Source: Breznakibacter sp.
GTDB lineage: Bacteria > Bacteroidota > Bacteroidia > Bacteroidales > Marinilabiliaceae
Direction: 5' to 3'
NCBI GenBank assembly: GCA_018055415.1
Contig: JAGPHP010000002.1
Coordinates: 1 to 49,248 of the forward strand
DNA length: 49,248 nt
The notes below the pieces were generated by a model. The model searched no databases and was not told the DNA's origin. It saw only the letters and a list, made by a program, of their open reading frames with translations. Positions 36,816 through 45,005 of this stretch are shown one piece after another. The position numbers were made by a program, and so were the translations under genes. Every line of letters starts with the position of its first letter. The first letter of the stretch is position 1.

Positions 36816-38651
36816 ATGTGTGGAATAGTTGCATATTTAGGCAGTAGAACTGCTTATCCAATTTTAATTAAGGGTTTAAAACGACTAGAATATCGTGGTT
36901 ACGATTCGGCAGGTATTGCTCTGGTCGGATCAGCAATGAATGTTGTTAAATGCAAGGGAAAAGTTTCTGATTTGGAGGCAGCCTCAAAGGGCTTAGATAT
37001 TTCAGGATCAATTGGTATGGGACATACTCGATGGGCTACCCATGGTGTCCCAAACGATGTAAATTCCCATCCGCATGTGTCAATGAATGGAAAGTTTGTT
37101 TTGGTTCATAACGGCATTATTGAAAACTATGCACATTTAAAGAAAGAGCTGCTAACTCGTGGATATACTTTTAAGAGTGAAACTGATACGGAGGTATTGG
37201 TTAATTTTATTGAGAGTATATATTTGGAGAAGAAAGTTTCAGCCGAGTTATCGGTTAGATTAGCTTTGTCTAGAGTGATTGGTGCTTATGGTATAGTTGT
37301 ATATTGTTCCGAAGAGCCAGATGTATTAATTGCCGCGCGCAAAGGGAGCCCTCTGGTTATTGGAGTTGGTGAAAATGAGTATTTTATGGCTTCTGATGCG
37401 TCACCAATTATCGAATATACGGATAAGGTAATTTATATGAATGATGAGGAGATAGCTATTATCTCTAAGGCAGGTATTGAACTCAAGAATATTGATAATA
37501 GTAGTAAATCTCTAAATATTCAGCAGGTCACTCTTGATATAGAGCAGATTGATAAAAATGGATTTGAGCATTTTATGCTTAAAGAGATTTATGAACAGCC
37601 ATCCTCGATTACAGATACGTTTAGAGGGCGAATAGCCATGGATCATTCAAAAATGTTTTTGGGTGGAATTGCTGATGTAATGCCTAAGATACTTGCAGCT
37701 CGACGTATAATAATTGTTGGGTGTGGAACATCTTGGCATGCAGGTTTGGTTGGTGAGTATTTGTTTGAAGAGTATGCTCGAATTCCGGTTGAGGTGGAGT
37801 ATGCCTCTGAATTTAGATATAGAAATCCAGTATTATTTCCTGATGACGTTATTATTGCAGTTTCACAAAGTGGCGAAACAGCTGATACTTTGGCCGCAAT
37901 CAAAGAGGCTAAATTGGTAGGAGCAACCATACTTGGTATTTGCAATGTTGCAGGATCATCAATTCCTCGTGAGACTCACGCAGGAGTATATACGCATGCT
38001 GGAATAGAAATAGGTGTAGCATCAACAAAAGCATTTACTTCTCAAGTAACTGTGCTTACGATGATGGCTTTGCTTGTGGGACGTATGAAGAATACAATTT
38101 CTCAGGAAGATTATGTTGCTCTTGTTGAGGAGTTAACAACCATACCTGCTAAGATTCAAGAGATTTTAATGAATGATAATTATATAAAATCTATTTCATC
38201 GATCTATAAAGATGCTACGAATGCACTATATTTGGGTAGAGGAAATTTGTTCCCAGTGGCTCTAGAAGGTGCTTTAAAATTAAAGGAGATAAGTTATATT
38301 CATGCTGAGGGGTATCCTGCAGCTGAGATGAAACATGGGCCAATTGCTCTTATTGATCAAAATATGCCTGTTTTTGTTTTGGCAACTAGGGATAAGTCTT
38401 ACGAAAAGATTGTAAGTAATATTCAAGAAGTAAAAGCAAGGCACGGACAAGTTATTGCCATTGTCACAAAAGGTGATACTGTAATTAAGAATTTGGCTGA
38501 TCACGTGATTGAAGTTCCAAATTGCCACGAAGCATTAGCGCCATTATTAACGGTTATCCCGCTACAGATGATCTCTTATCATATCGCAGTAATGCGCGGG
38601 TGTAATGTCGATCAGCCCCGAAATTTAGCTAAGTCAGTTACTGTAGAGTAA
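36816..38651 (+). CDS. glmS: Glutamine-fructose-6-phosphate aminotransferase (isomerising)
   Basis: The 611-residue enzyme makes glucosamine-6-phosphate, the first step to UDP-GlcNAc for peptidoglycan and LPS. The glutaminase domain begins MCGIVAYLG with nucleophile Cys2 and has RLEYRGYDSAGIAL, MGHTRWATHGVPNDVNSHPH and HNGIIENY; two SIS domains show VGCGTSWHAGLV, SQSGETADTL, EIGVASTKAFTSQV, EGYPAAEMKHGPIAL and the C-terminal NLAKSVTVE. It is 3 bp after DUF4954 and therefore cotranscribed. Confidence 0.97.
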   Translation: MCGIVAYLGSRTAYPILIKGLKRLEYRGYDSAGIALVGSAMNVVKCKGKVSDLEAASKGLDISGSIGMGHTRWATHGVPNDVNSHPHVSMNGKFVLVHNGIIENYAHLKKELLTRGYTFKSETDTEVLVNFIESIYLEKKVSAELSVRLALSRVIGAYGIVVYCSEEPDVLIAARKGSPLVIGVGENEYFMASDASPIIEYTDKVIYMNDEEIAIISKAGIELKNIDNSSKSLNIQQVTLDIEQIDKNGFEHFMLKEIYEQPSSITDTFRGRIAMDHSKMFLGGIADVMPKILAARRIIIVGCGTSWHAGLVGEYLFEEYARIPVEVEYASEFRYRNPVLFPDDVIIAVSQSGETADTLAAIKEAKLVGATILGICNVAGSSIPRETHAGVYTHAGIEIGVASTKAFTSQVTVLTMMALLVGRMKNTISQEDYVALVEELTTIPAKIQEILMNDNYIKSISSIYKDATNALYLGRGNLFPVALEGALKLKEISYIHAEGYPAAEMKHGPIALIDQNMPVFVLATRDKSYEKIVSNIQEVKARHGQVIAIVTKGDTVIKNLADHVIEVPNCHEALAPLLTVIPLQMISYHIAVMRGCNVDQPRNLAKSVTVE

Positions 38652-38668
38652 AGAATTATCAGATAATA

Positions 38669-38696
38669 AAGAGGCTTGAGTTAAATCAAGCCTCTT
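38669..38696. terminator. Shared terminator hairpin of glmS and galE, spanning the galE stop codon
   Basis: AAGAGGCTTGA (38669-38679) pairs perfectly with 38686-38696, loop of six. The galE stop (38681-38683) is inside the loop. Downstream of glmS the stem runs into GTTTTT. Confidence 0.85.
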
Positions 38697-39703
38697 GTTT
38701 TTCGTTCCCAGTTCCAAGCCGAAAGAAGAGACTCTTCTATCCCAACTTTAGCTTTCCATCCCAATTTTTGAGATGATATTGTTGTGTCGGCCCAAATTTT
38801 CTCGATGTCTCCAGCTCTTCGACCTACAATCTTGTAGTTAAGAGGTTCGTGCGTGGCTTTCATGAAACTCTTGATGAGTTGAAGTACTGAAACCCCTTCA
38901 CCAGTTCCAATATTAAAATATTCGTAGTTCGATTCTTGTTTGTTATTGAGCATGCGTTCAATGGCAACAACATGTGCATCTGCAAGATCCATTACATCAA
39001 TATAATCTCGTATGGCAGTTCCGTCGGGAGTGTTGTAATCATCACCATAGACCGATAGAACTTCGCGAACACCAACAGCTGTTTGCATTAGATATGGAAC
39101 TAAGTTATTCGGAATGCCATTTGGTGTTTCACCGATAAGAGCAGAAGGATGAGCTCCAATTGGATTAAAATACCTTAATGCAATGGCTGATATAGATTGA
39201 GTGCTTTTGCAGGTATCTCTTAAGATATCTTCGCAGATGGATTTTGTGTTTCCATAAGGTGATTCCGCTGGTTTGCGGGGGGTTGACTCCACCACTGGGA
39301 GTTGATCGGGTTGCCCATAAACAGTGCACGATGATGAAAATACGATATTTTTAATACCGTATTTAACCATATTTGAAACTACGTTTAAAAGAGATTCAAT
39401 ATTGTTTTGATAGTATTGAATAGGTTTCTCTACTGATTCTCCTACTGCCTTATGTGCGGCAAAATGAATTATTGCTTTGATATCAGAATTTGATTGAAAA
39501 AATTTTTCAGTCTCAACTGAATCAGATAGATCTAAATTGATAGAAAGAGGTTTAGTTTTAGTAATTTCTTCTATATTGGCTATAACTGATGGGTTTGAAT
39601 TTGCAAAATTATCGACAATTATAGTTTCATATCCAGCTTTTTGTAACTGTACAACTGTATGAGAGCCTATATATCCTGCTCCTCCTGTTACTAGAATTTT
39701 CAT
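38681..39703 (-). CDS. galE: UDP-glucose 4-epimerase
   Basis: The 340-residue extended SDR converts UDP-glucose and UDP-galactose. NAD loop TGGAGYIGSHT, FAAHKAVGES, the catalytic SSSCTVYG and YGNTK (Tyr/Lys pair), RYFNPIGAHPS, PNNLVPYLMQTAVG and DYIDVMDLADAHV. The C-terminus is partly encoded in the terminator hairpin. A -7 box stands 26 bp before the ATG. It is convergent with glmS. Confidence 0.95.
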   Translation of the reverse strand: MKILVTGGAGYIGSHTVVQLQKAGYETIIVDNFANSNPSVIANIEEITKTKPLSINLDLSDSVETEKFFQSNSDIKAIIHFAAHKAVGESVEKPIQYYQNNIESLLNVVSNMVKYGIKNIVFSSSCTVYGQPDQLPVVESTPRKPAESPYGNTKSICEDILRDTCKSTQSISAIALRYFNPIGAHPSALIGETPNGIPNNLVPYLMQTAVGVREVLSVYGDDYNTPDGTAIRDYIDVMDLADAHVVAIERMLNNKQESNYEYFNIGTGEGVSVLQLIKSFMKATHEPLNYKIVGRRAGDIEKIWADTTISSQKLGWKAKVGIEESLLSAWNWERKTRGLI

Positions 39704-39728
39704 AACTATTATAATATTTAAAGATCAG

Positions 39729-39736
39729 CAAATATA
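39729..39736 (-). promoter_or_regulatory. -7 box of galE
   Basis: TATATTTG on the minus strand matches TAnnTTTG, giving a leader of about 22 bases. No TTTG at -33. Confidence 0.45.
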
Positions 39737-39836
39737 TAGCTTTATTGTTAAACTCTATTTTTTCACTGGTTGAAATACAAAATAAATATTTTTCAAAAAT
39801 ATCTGATTCGAACGGATAGGAGTGGTAAAAGTTTAC

Positions 39837-39844
39837 TAATTTTG
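39837..39844 (+). promoter_or_regulatory. -7-like box directly before the HU-CCDC81/SPOR gene
   Basis: TAATTTTG fits TAnnTTTG and ends only four bases before the ATG at 39849, so a transcript from it would be leaderless. No -33 box is seen, so this is weak. Confidence 0.3.
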
Positions 39845-39848
39845 TGGT

Positions 39849-40802
39849 ATGAGTAATTTAGAACAACATATTGCTAGTTTGCTAGTGCAACATAATTGTG
39901 TTATCCTGCCTCGTTTTGGCGGGTTAATTGGTAGTTATCAACCTGCTCAGAAGAGTGAGGAGAGTGGTATGATTGCCCCACCTTATAAGGAGATAATATT
40001 TAATAGATCCTTATCACATAACGACGGGTTATTAATAAAGAGTTATTCGATAGATTATAATTTGAGTTATGTGGAAGCAGAGCGGCAAGTTGTTGCACTT
40101 ATTGATTCTTTACAATCGCGAATTGCGAAGGGAGAGAGTGTAGTTTTTGGTGAAATTGGAGTTTTTAGAATGGATGGCGAAGGAAACATCTATTTTAAGC
40201 AATCTGACACACTTAATTTGTTAGACAGGTCATTTGGTTTTGAGGCCATACAAATGGTTCCGTTGTCTGTGGGTGCAATGGGCGGTTTTAATAGAACTTC
40301 GAAAAGCAAGATATTTGTAAAGTTAGTCTCAAATCGTCGTGTAACCTCAGGAATTGCAGCCTCAATTGCCCTATTTCTCTTTTCAACAAATGTTGCAATT
40401 AAGGAGCTTGAGAATTATAATTATGGTTCCCTTTTTAGTAAAAGTGGCACTAATGAGGTAGTTGCTCAGTTGAGCACGCAAAATGACAACTCTCTTATTG
40501 TAGAGCCGATATCTCCTGCTGTAACTGAGAAGAAAGAAGAACCTAAGGTTGCAGCAGTTGTTTCTGTTGCAGAACGTCAATACCATTTAATTGCCGCTAG
40601 TGTGACCTCTAGTGTGGAGGCAGAAGAAGTAGTACAAAGGTTAAGATTAAAAGGAAAGACTAATGCGCAAGTCGTTAAGGCTGATGGAAGGTATCGAATA
40701 TCCGTAGAACAATTTGAGAGTAAAGACTTAGCCCTAGTTTCGATGAAAAGCTATCGCAAGAATGAACAGTTTAAAAATGTTTGGGTTTATAGAGATAAAT
40801 AG
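39849..40802 (+). CDS. Membrane-anchored HU-CCDC81 / SPOR domain protein
   Basis: A 317-residue protein. Residues 1-80 are an HU-CCDC81 domain (HIASLLVQHNCVILPRFGGL, IGSY, PPYKEIIFNRSLSHNDGLL), followed by a second, HU-like, part (AERQVVALIDSLQSRIAKGE, FGEIGVFRMDGEGNIYF). One membrane helix is at about 165-183 (SGIAASIALFLFSTNVAI); the C-terminal 75 residues are a SPOR domain (YHLIAASVTSSVEAEEVVQR...RYRISVEQFESKDLAL), which binds denuded peptidoglycan at division sites. So the HU-like part is cytoplasmic and SPOR periplasmic. It may connect division or wall state with a cytoplasmic partner; known only as a Bacteroidota domain arrangement. Confidence 0.85.
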   Translation: MSNLEQHIASLLVQHNCVILPRFGGLIGSYQPAQKSEESGMIAPPYKEIIFNRSLSHNDGLLIKSYSIDYNLSYVEAERQVVALIDSLQSRIAKGESVVFGEIGVFRMDGEGNIYFKQSDTLNLLDRSFGFEAIQMVPLSVGAMGGFNRTSKSKIFVKLVSNRRVTSGIAASIALFLFSTNVAIKELENYNYGSLFSKSGTNEVVAQLSTQNDNSLIVEPISPAVTEKKEEPKVAAVVSVAERQYHLIAASVTSSVEAEEVVQRLRLKGKTNAQVVKADGRYRISVEQFESKDLALVSMKSYRKNEQFKNVWVYRDK

Positions 40803-40817
40803 TTTATGCTTTGATAT

Positions 40818-40857
40818 AAAATAAGAAATGCACCCCAAGAGGTGCATTTCTTATTTT
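40818..40857. terminator. Shared terminator of the SPOR gene and NUDIX gene, spanning the NUDIX stop codon
   Basis: A 17-bp perfect stem with a six-base loop (CCAAGA); arms contain AAGAAATGCACC and its complement. The NUDIX stop (40851-40853) is in the stem; A/T runs on both sides allow bidirectional action. Confidence 0.9.
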
Positions 40858-41489
40858 AGGGCATTTAGATTTTCCATTTTCTTCAGAACTTCGCGAATAG
40901 ATGGGTAGGTGTTCTTTAATATATCTTCAAGATCATCTTTTTCAACCCATTTAGCGATGGCAATATCTTCGGATGTTTGAGGTGTAGGTGTTTCATCTCC
41001 CTCATAAAACATTTTGTACCAAAAAGTCTCTTTAATAATCATTTCACCTTTGTGTTGATAGGTATGAAATGTTGAGCATATTGGCGTTTGAATGGCGGGC
41101 TCTTCAATTCCACACTCCTCTTCGACCTCTCTAATAGCGGCAGCAGCTAAATGCTCATCTTTTTCAACCTTTCCTTTTGGTAAATCCCAGCATCCCAAGC
41201 GGTGAATTAACAGATATTGAGCATCACTGTTCTCTACCAATCCTCCAGCTGCTTGAATGTATTTATAGTGCTTTTTAAATCGTCTTAAAAGCTCGTTTAG
41301 CGAATCTTCGAGGCAAATAGAGGCGCTCTGTATTGTGGCGTCGTCATTGAATCTATTGACAAAATTTTTGAACTCCTGTTCCGATGGATTAAGGCATTGG
41401 GTTGAGCTATTCAAAAAAAATGTATCTGATGCGGACTCTGTAAGAAAAAGAGTTCGATCGTTAAAAAAAACTTTATAACTTTGTGCCAT
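40851..41489 (-). CDS. NUDIX hydrolase
   Basis: The 212-residue protein has an N-terminal 75-residue extension of unknown role and a NUDIX domain with the full box GKVEKDEHLAAAAIREVEEECG (G-x5-E-x7-REVxEExG). It hydrolyses a nucleoside diphosphate linked to another group; the substrate is not evident. Upstream it carries LLIHRLGCWDLPKGK, typical of the diadenosine/MutT-like groups. Its ATG (41489-41487) overlaps that of divergent pyrE. The last codons lie in the terminator. Confidence 0.9.
   Translation of the reverse strand: MAQSYKVFFNDRTLFLTESASDTFFLNSSTQCLNPSEQEFKNFVNRFNDDATIQSASICLEDSLNELLRRFKKHYKYIQAAGGLVENSDAQYLLIHRLGCWDLPKGKVEKDEHLAAAAIREVEEECGIEEPAIQTPICSTFHTYQHKGEMIIKETFWYKMFYEGDETPTPQTSEDIAIAKWVEKDDLEDILKNTYPSIREVLKKMENLNALK
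41476..41483 (+). promoter_or_regulatory. -7 box of pyrE, predicting a leaderless or near-leaderless transcript
   Basis: TAACTTTG matches TAnnTTTG and ends four bases before the pyrE ATG; TTCG (41453-41456) stands 19 bp upstream, three of four bases like the -33 box. Both boxes lie inside the NUDIX coding sequence. Confidence 0.5.
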
Positions 41490-42123
41490 GAAAAATGTAT
41501 CTGAAACGGTTGCTAGTCAACTATTACAAATTAAAGCAATAAAATTACAACCTGCAAATCCATTTACATGGGCGTCGGGTTGGATTTCACCAATTTATTG
41601 CGATAATCGCAAGACACTTGCGTTTCCTGAAGTTAGAAATTATATTAAGGATAGCTTTGCTCAATTAGTTCGAGAGATGTACCCACAGGCCGATGTTATT
41701 GCTGGGGTTGCTACTGGAGCTATAGCCCAAGGAGCATTAGTCGCCGATGTCCTGAATAAACCATTCGTCTATGTTCGCTCGGCACCTAAAGGTCATGGGT
41801 TAGAGAACTTAATAGAGGGTGATTTACCAAAGGGGTCTAAAGTAGTTGTTATAGAGGATCTAATCTCAACTGGAGGAAGTAGTTTGAAGGCGGTTGAGGC
41901 TATACGTAATCATGGATGTGAGGTGTTAGGCATGTTAGCCATTTTTACCTATAATTTTAAGACTGCACAAGATAATTTTGAGGCTGCTGATGTGAAGTTA
42001 ACGACCTTAAGTGATTATAACAAACTAATAGAGATGGCTGCTTCAAACGGTGGTGTTTCGAAAGAGGAGATTGCTGCATTAGGGCAGTGGCGTGTTGATC
42101 CAGCAAATTGGAAAGGTCTTTAA
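41488..42123 (+). CDS. pyrE: Orotate phosphoribosyltransferase
   Basis: The 211-residue enzyme makes orotidine-5'-phosphate from orotate and PRPP in pyrimidine synthesis. Motifs: KLQPANPFTWASGWISPIYC, DNRKTLAFPEVRN, VIAGVATGAIAQGALVAD, VRSAPKGHGLENLIEG and the PRPP loop VVVIEDLISTGGSS. The family's N-terminus begins at this ATG. It overlaps the NUDIX start by two bases (CATG). SRPBCC and truncated-haemoglobin genes follow. Confidence 0.96.
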   Translation: MKNVSETVASQLLQIKAIKLQPANPFTWASGWISPIYCDNRKTLAFPEVRNYIKDSFAQLVREMYPQADVIAGVATGAIAQGALVADVLNKPFVYVRSAPKGHGLENLIEGDLPKGSKVVVIEDLISTGGSSLKAVEAIRNHGCEVLGMLAIFTYNFKTAQDNFEAADVKLTTLSDYNKLIEMAASNGGVSKEEIAALGQWRVDPANWKGL

Positions 42124-42148
42124 TAATATAAGTTGAGAATCGAATCTG

Positions 42149-42553
42149 ATGGTTAAATTTGAGAGTGGTATTAAGCCAGTTAATGCTTCGGTAGATCGTG
42201 TGCATCTTTTTTTGACAGATTTTGCGAACTATGAAGCACTAATTCCTAAAGAGAAGATTACCAATTGGAAATGTGATGTGCAAACATGTAGTTTTACAAT
42301 TTCGGGCATTGGAGAAGTAGGGTTGAAAATTGCTGAAACTTCGCCTAATAGTTTTATTAAGTATATATCAAATGGTCGTGTGCCGTTTAATTTTTATCTA
42401 ACAGCTTTTCAGGAACCTGTTTCAGAAAGTAATTCAACATTAAAGTTAGTTGTAGATGCCGATTTGAATCCAATGATGAAGATGATTGCTTCACCCCATT
42501 TGGAGAAATTTATCGATATATTGGCCGAATCTTTTGCAAATTATCCATATTGA
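42149..42553 (+). CDS. SRPBCC-fold protein
   Basis: A 134-residue protein with the START/Bet v1-like outline: an N-terminal strand (KFESGIKPVNASVDRVHLFL), a short helix (TDFANYEALIP), a beta-sheet with FTISGIGEVGLKIAETSPNS and FNFYLTAFQE, then a C-terminal helix (SPHLEKFIDILAESFANYPY). Such domains bind hydrophobic ligands; no substrate is evident. It is 25 bp after pyrE and probably in its transcript; I recall this pairing as common in Bacteroidota. Confidence 0.75.
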   Translation: MVKFESGIKPVNASVDRVHLFLTDFANYEALIPKEKITNWKCDVQTCSFTISGIGEVGLKIAETSPNSFIKYISNGRVPFNFYLTAFQEPVSESNSTLKLVVDADLNPMMKMIASPHLEKFIDILAESFANYPY

Positions 42554-42607
42554 GTTTACTCTGAACTTTTGGCATTTATGGGTGTTTAATAGTAAAAGAT
42601 ACCATTT

Positions 42608-43066
42608 ATGCGTGATATTGAAACAAGAGAGGATTTAGAATTTTTGATATTAGAGTTTTATAAAAAGGTGAGAGCGGATGAGCTTCTAGGCGTTTTTTTT
42701 AACTCTACCTTTACAACAGAAGAGGCTTGGAATCATCATTACCCCATATTGATTGATTTTTGGGAGCAGAATTTATTTGATAAGCAGATTTTTCAGGGTA
42801 ATCCAACAATGGCGCATCATGGTGTTGATAAGCGCTTTAGTTTTGCTATTGGGAAGGAACACTTTGATAGATGGGTTGAACTGTGGATTGAAAATATAGA
42901 TACCCATTTTTCAGGGGTAAAGGTTGAACTCTCCAAGACAAAATTAAGTAGATTACGGGTTGGAATGTACGAGAAGGTGCTTAAAACGCGCGCTCAATTA
43001 GGGAAGCAAGATCTGCCATCTTATTCTATTTTAGGCGCAACCAATAAAGATCGGAAGATAAAGTAA
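42608..43066 (+). CDS. Group III truncated haemoglobin
   Basis: The 152-residue protein has the trHb3 pattern: RDIETREDLEFLILEFYKKV, LLGVFF, PILIDFWEQNLF, the FQGNPTMAHHGVD distal region, and the proximal His in GKEHFDRWVELWIENIDTHF. It binds haem and likely O2/NO; group III members are often linked to nitric-oxide or microaerobic stress. It has a longer C-terminal extension (about 20 residues) than the common 130-residue form. Its stop is 1 bp from the convergent kinase gene's stop, with no terminator between. Confidence 0.88.
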   Translation: MRDIETREDLEFLILEFYKKVRADELLGVFFNSTFTTEEAWNHHYPILIDFWEQNLFDKQIFQGNPTMAHHGVDKRFSFAIGKEHFDRWVELWIENIDTHFSGVKVELSKTKLSRLRVGMYEKVLKTRAQLGKQDLPSYSILGATNKDRKIK

Positions 43067-43067
43067 C

Positions 43068-44993
43068 TTAACCTATAAATTTACTAATTGCCTTTTTTAA
43101 TTCGCATAAATTTATGGGTTTTGGAAGGTAATCGTCAAAAACAATTCCATTAAGTTTACTCTTTTCGTCGTCTGAAAGTTTGTCTGTTTGACCAATAATA
43201 AACAGATCAGGTCGGAATGTTTTGATTTGCTGAGCAGAGGTGCAACCATCGAGATCGGGCATTTCAATATTCATAATAACCAAATCGATTGAAGATTGAT
43301 TGCGACATTTATCAATGGCCTCAATACCATTTTTTACATGAATAATTTTAGGAAGATAGGAGCTAAGAGAACTGACTAATTGTGAATAGTGTTGCATATT
43401 ATTCTCGGCAATTAAGATCGTTTTATTTGCAAGATTTATCTCTTTGTTTTTTAACGAATCGTAATTATTTTCACTAGTATAATTGATAGGGATAGAGAAC
43501 CTTATGGTGGTTCCAAGATTGACAGTTGATTTTAAGCCAATTTTTCCGCCCATAAGCTCAATGTAAGCCTTTGCTATAGATAATCCAATTCCAGGACCTC
43601 CAAATGTTCTGATGGCGCCTCCTTCAGCTTGTCTGAACGGTTCAAAAACTTTTGTTTGCATCTCTTTTGAAATACCAATTCCTGTGTCGGAGACCGAAAA
43701 TTCGATAAAATCGGGATTTGGTTGAGTGCATTCAACAGATACCTCACCTTTGTAGGTGAATTTTAGTGCATTATCTATTAGATGAGAGAGAGTTCGCTTA
43801 AGTTTATAGGTGTCCGTGTGAAGAACTAATAAATTGTCGATTTTAGAGGATATGCTAAATTTAATATCTTTATTGTCGGCAATTTGTTTGAATGCTTTAC
43901 TTTTTTCCTCAAGAACATCTTTTAGAGCCATTTTGTCAATCACGAGTTTTAGTTGGTTTGATTGAACGTGCGAAATATCTATGATATTTGTAATAATGTC
44001 GAGTAGCTTATTGCATGAATCTTCAATAATTCCACGGTACATTTCACGTTTTTCTTGGCTATCGCGTTCTTGGATTAGGAAGTTTGAGAACCCTAATATT
44101 GCGTTCATTGGAGTTCTTAACTCGTGTGAAATATTGTTTAGGAAGGCCGTTTTAAGATTATCTCCCTCTTCGGCTTTCTCCTTTGCAGCAACAAGTTCAA
44201 TTTCGACTCTTTTGCGCTCAGAGATATCTCTTACCGTTGAGATAAGCCCCACTTCATAACCGTCTGTCCCCGTTAACGGAGAGATGGTGAATGATACCCA
44301 GCAATTCTTTTTAGAGTTGCTTACTACAAATGGAAAATCGAGTTCAATAAGTGGTTGATCTCCTTGAAGAACAATTTTTAGAAGCTCCGGAATTCCTAGA
44401 TCTATTAGGAATGGAAAGAAGGTTTCTAATTGTTGACCTTTAATGTCGGAAGCTTTAATCTCTGTGAGGTTTTCGAGGAATGGATTCCAAGATTGAATTT
44501 CAAGGTTATTATTAAATACGATGATACCTTCATTAACATTTTCGATAATCTGGCTGTTTCGGAGATTTGATTCGGCAAGCTCCTTTTCTGTGTCGAGAAG
44601 CTTGCGTTCAATAGATAGCTCTTTACCTATTTTTGACAGGATTAATCCTATCATCTCTAAATAGTTAAAATCTTTGATGATATAGTCTCTTGCTCCTAAT
44701 TTCATCATTTCCACAGCAATTTTCTCATCTCCTTGACCTGTAGCGACAATGAAAGGAGGAATATTTTTGCCGCTATTAAAAAGGTCAATAATAAACTCAT
44801 AGCCGTTCATGTCTGGAAGACTATAATCAAGAAGTATTAAAAATGGTGTGTTTTCATTAAGCCAATTGAGCGCTTTTTGAGCATCGGTAACCCCTTTGGA
44901 GGAGTATCCCAGTTCTTGAATTCGCTCTGTTAGCAGCTCAAGAATTCCTGGATCGTCTTCGATAATTAGAATTGTATTATTTAAGGTATCCAT
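43068..44993 (-). CDS. Hybrid: receiver-PAS-histidine kinase-pseudoreceiver
   Basis: A 641-residue cytoplasmic signalling protein. An N-terminal receiver (IEDDPG, phospho-acceptor Asp56 in LLDYSLPDMNG, Lys in DYIIKDFN) is followed by a PAS domain (150-260), HisKA with His290 (ISHELRTPMNAILGF), a HATPase with N, G1 (DTGIG) and G2 (GGPGIGLSIAK) boxes, and a C-terminal receiver. In the last domain the first acidic pair reads EN and the phospho-acceptor is Asn575 (VIMNIEMPD), although the Thr and Lys are kept; it cannot be phosphorylated in the normal way. It is the last gene of the signalling operon. Confidence 0.88.
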   Translation of the reverse strand: MDTLNNTILIIEDDPGILELLTERIQELGYSSKGVTDAQKALNWLNENTPFLILLDYSLPDMNGYEFIIDLFNSGKNIPPFIVATGQGDEKIAVEMMKLGARDYIIKDFNYLEMIGLILSKIGKELSIERKLLDTEKELAESNLRNSQIIENVNEGIIVFNNNLEIQSWNPFLENLTEIKASDIKGQQLETFFPFLIDLGIPELLKIVLQGDQPLIELDFPFVVSNSKKNCWVSFTISPLTGTDGYEVGLISTVRDISERKRVEIELVAAKEKAEEGDNLKTAFLNNISHELRTPMNAILGFSNFLIQERDSQEKREMYRGIIEDSCNKLLDIITNIIDISHVQSNQLKLVIDKMALKDVLEEKSKAFKQIADNKDIKFSISSKIDNLLVLHTDTYKLKRTLSHLIDNALKFTYKGEVSVECTQPNPDFIEFSVSDTGIGISKEMQTKVFEPFRQAEGGAIRTFGGPGIGLSIAKAYIELMGGKIGLKSTVNLGTTIRFSIPINYTSENNYDSLKNKEINLANKTILIAENNMQHYSQLVSSLSSYLPKIIHVKNGIEAIDKCRNQSSIDLVIMNIEMPDLDGCTSAQQIKTFRPDLFIIGQTDKLSDDEKSKLNGIVFDDYLPKPINLCELKKAISKFIG

Positions 44994-45005
44994 GATTCAG
45001 GTGTT

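Noticed and set aside
39781-39803. AT-rich inverted repeat ATATTTTT-C-AAAAATAT near the galE/SPOR divergence
   Set aside because: Short, all A/T and with a one-base loop; expected by chance in DNA of this composition.
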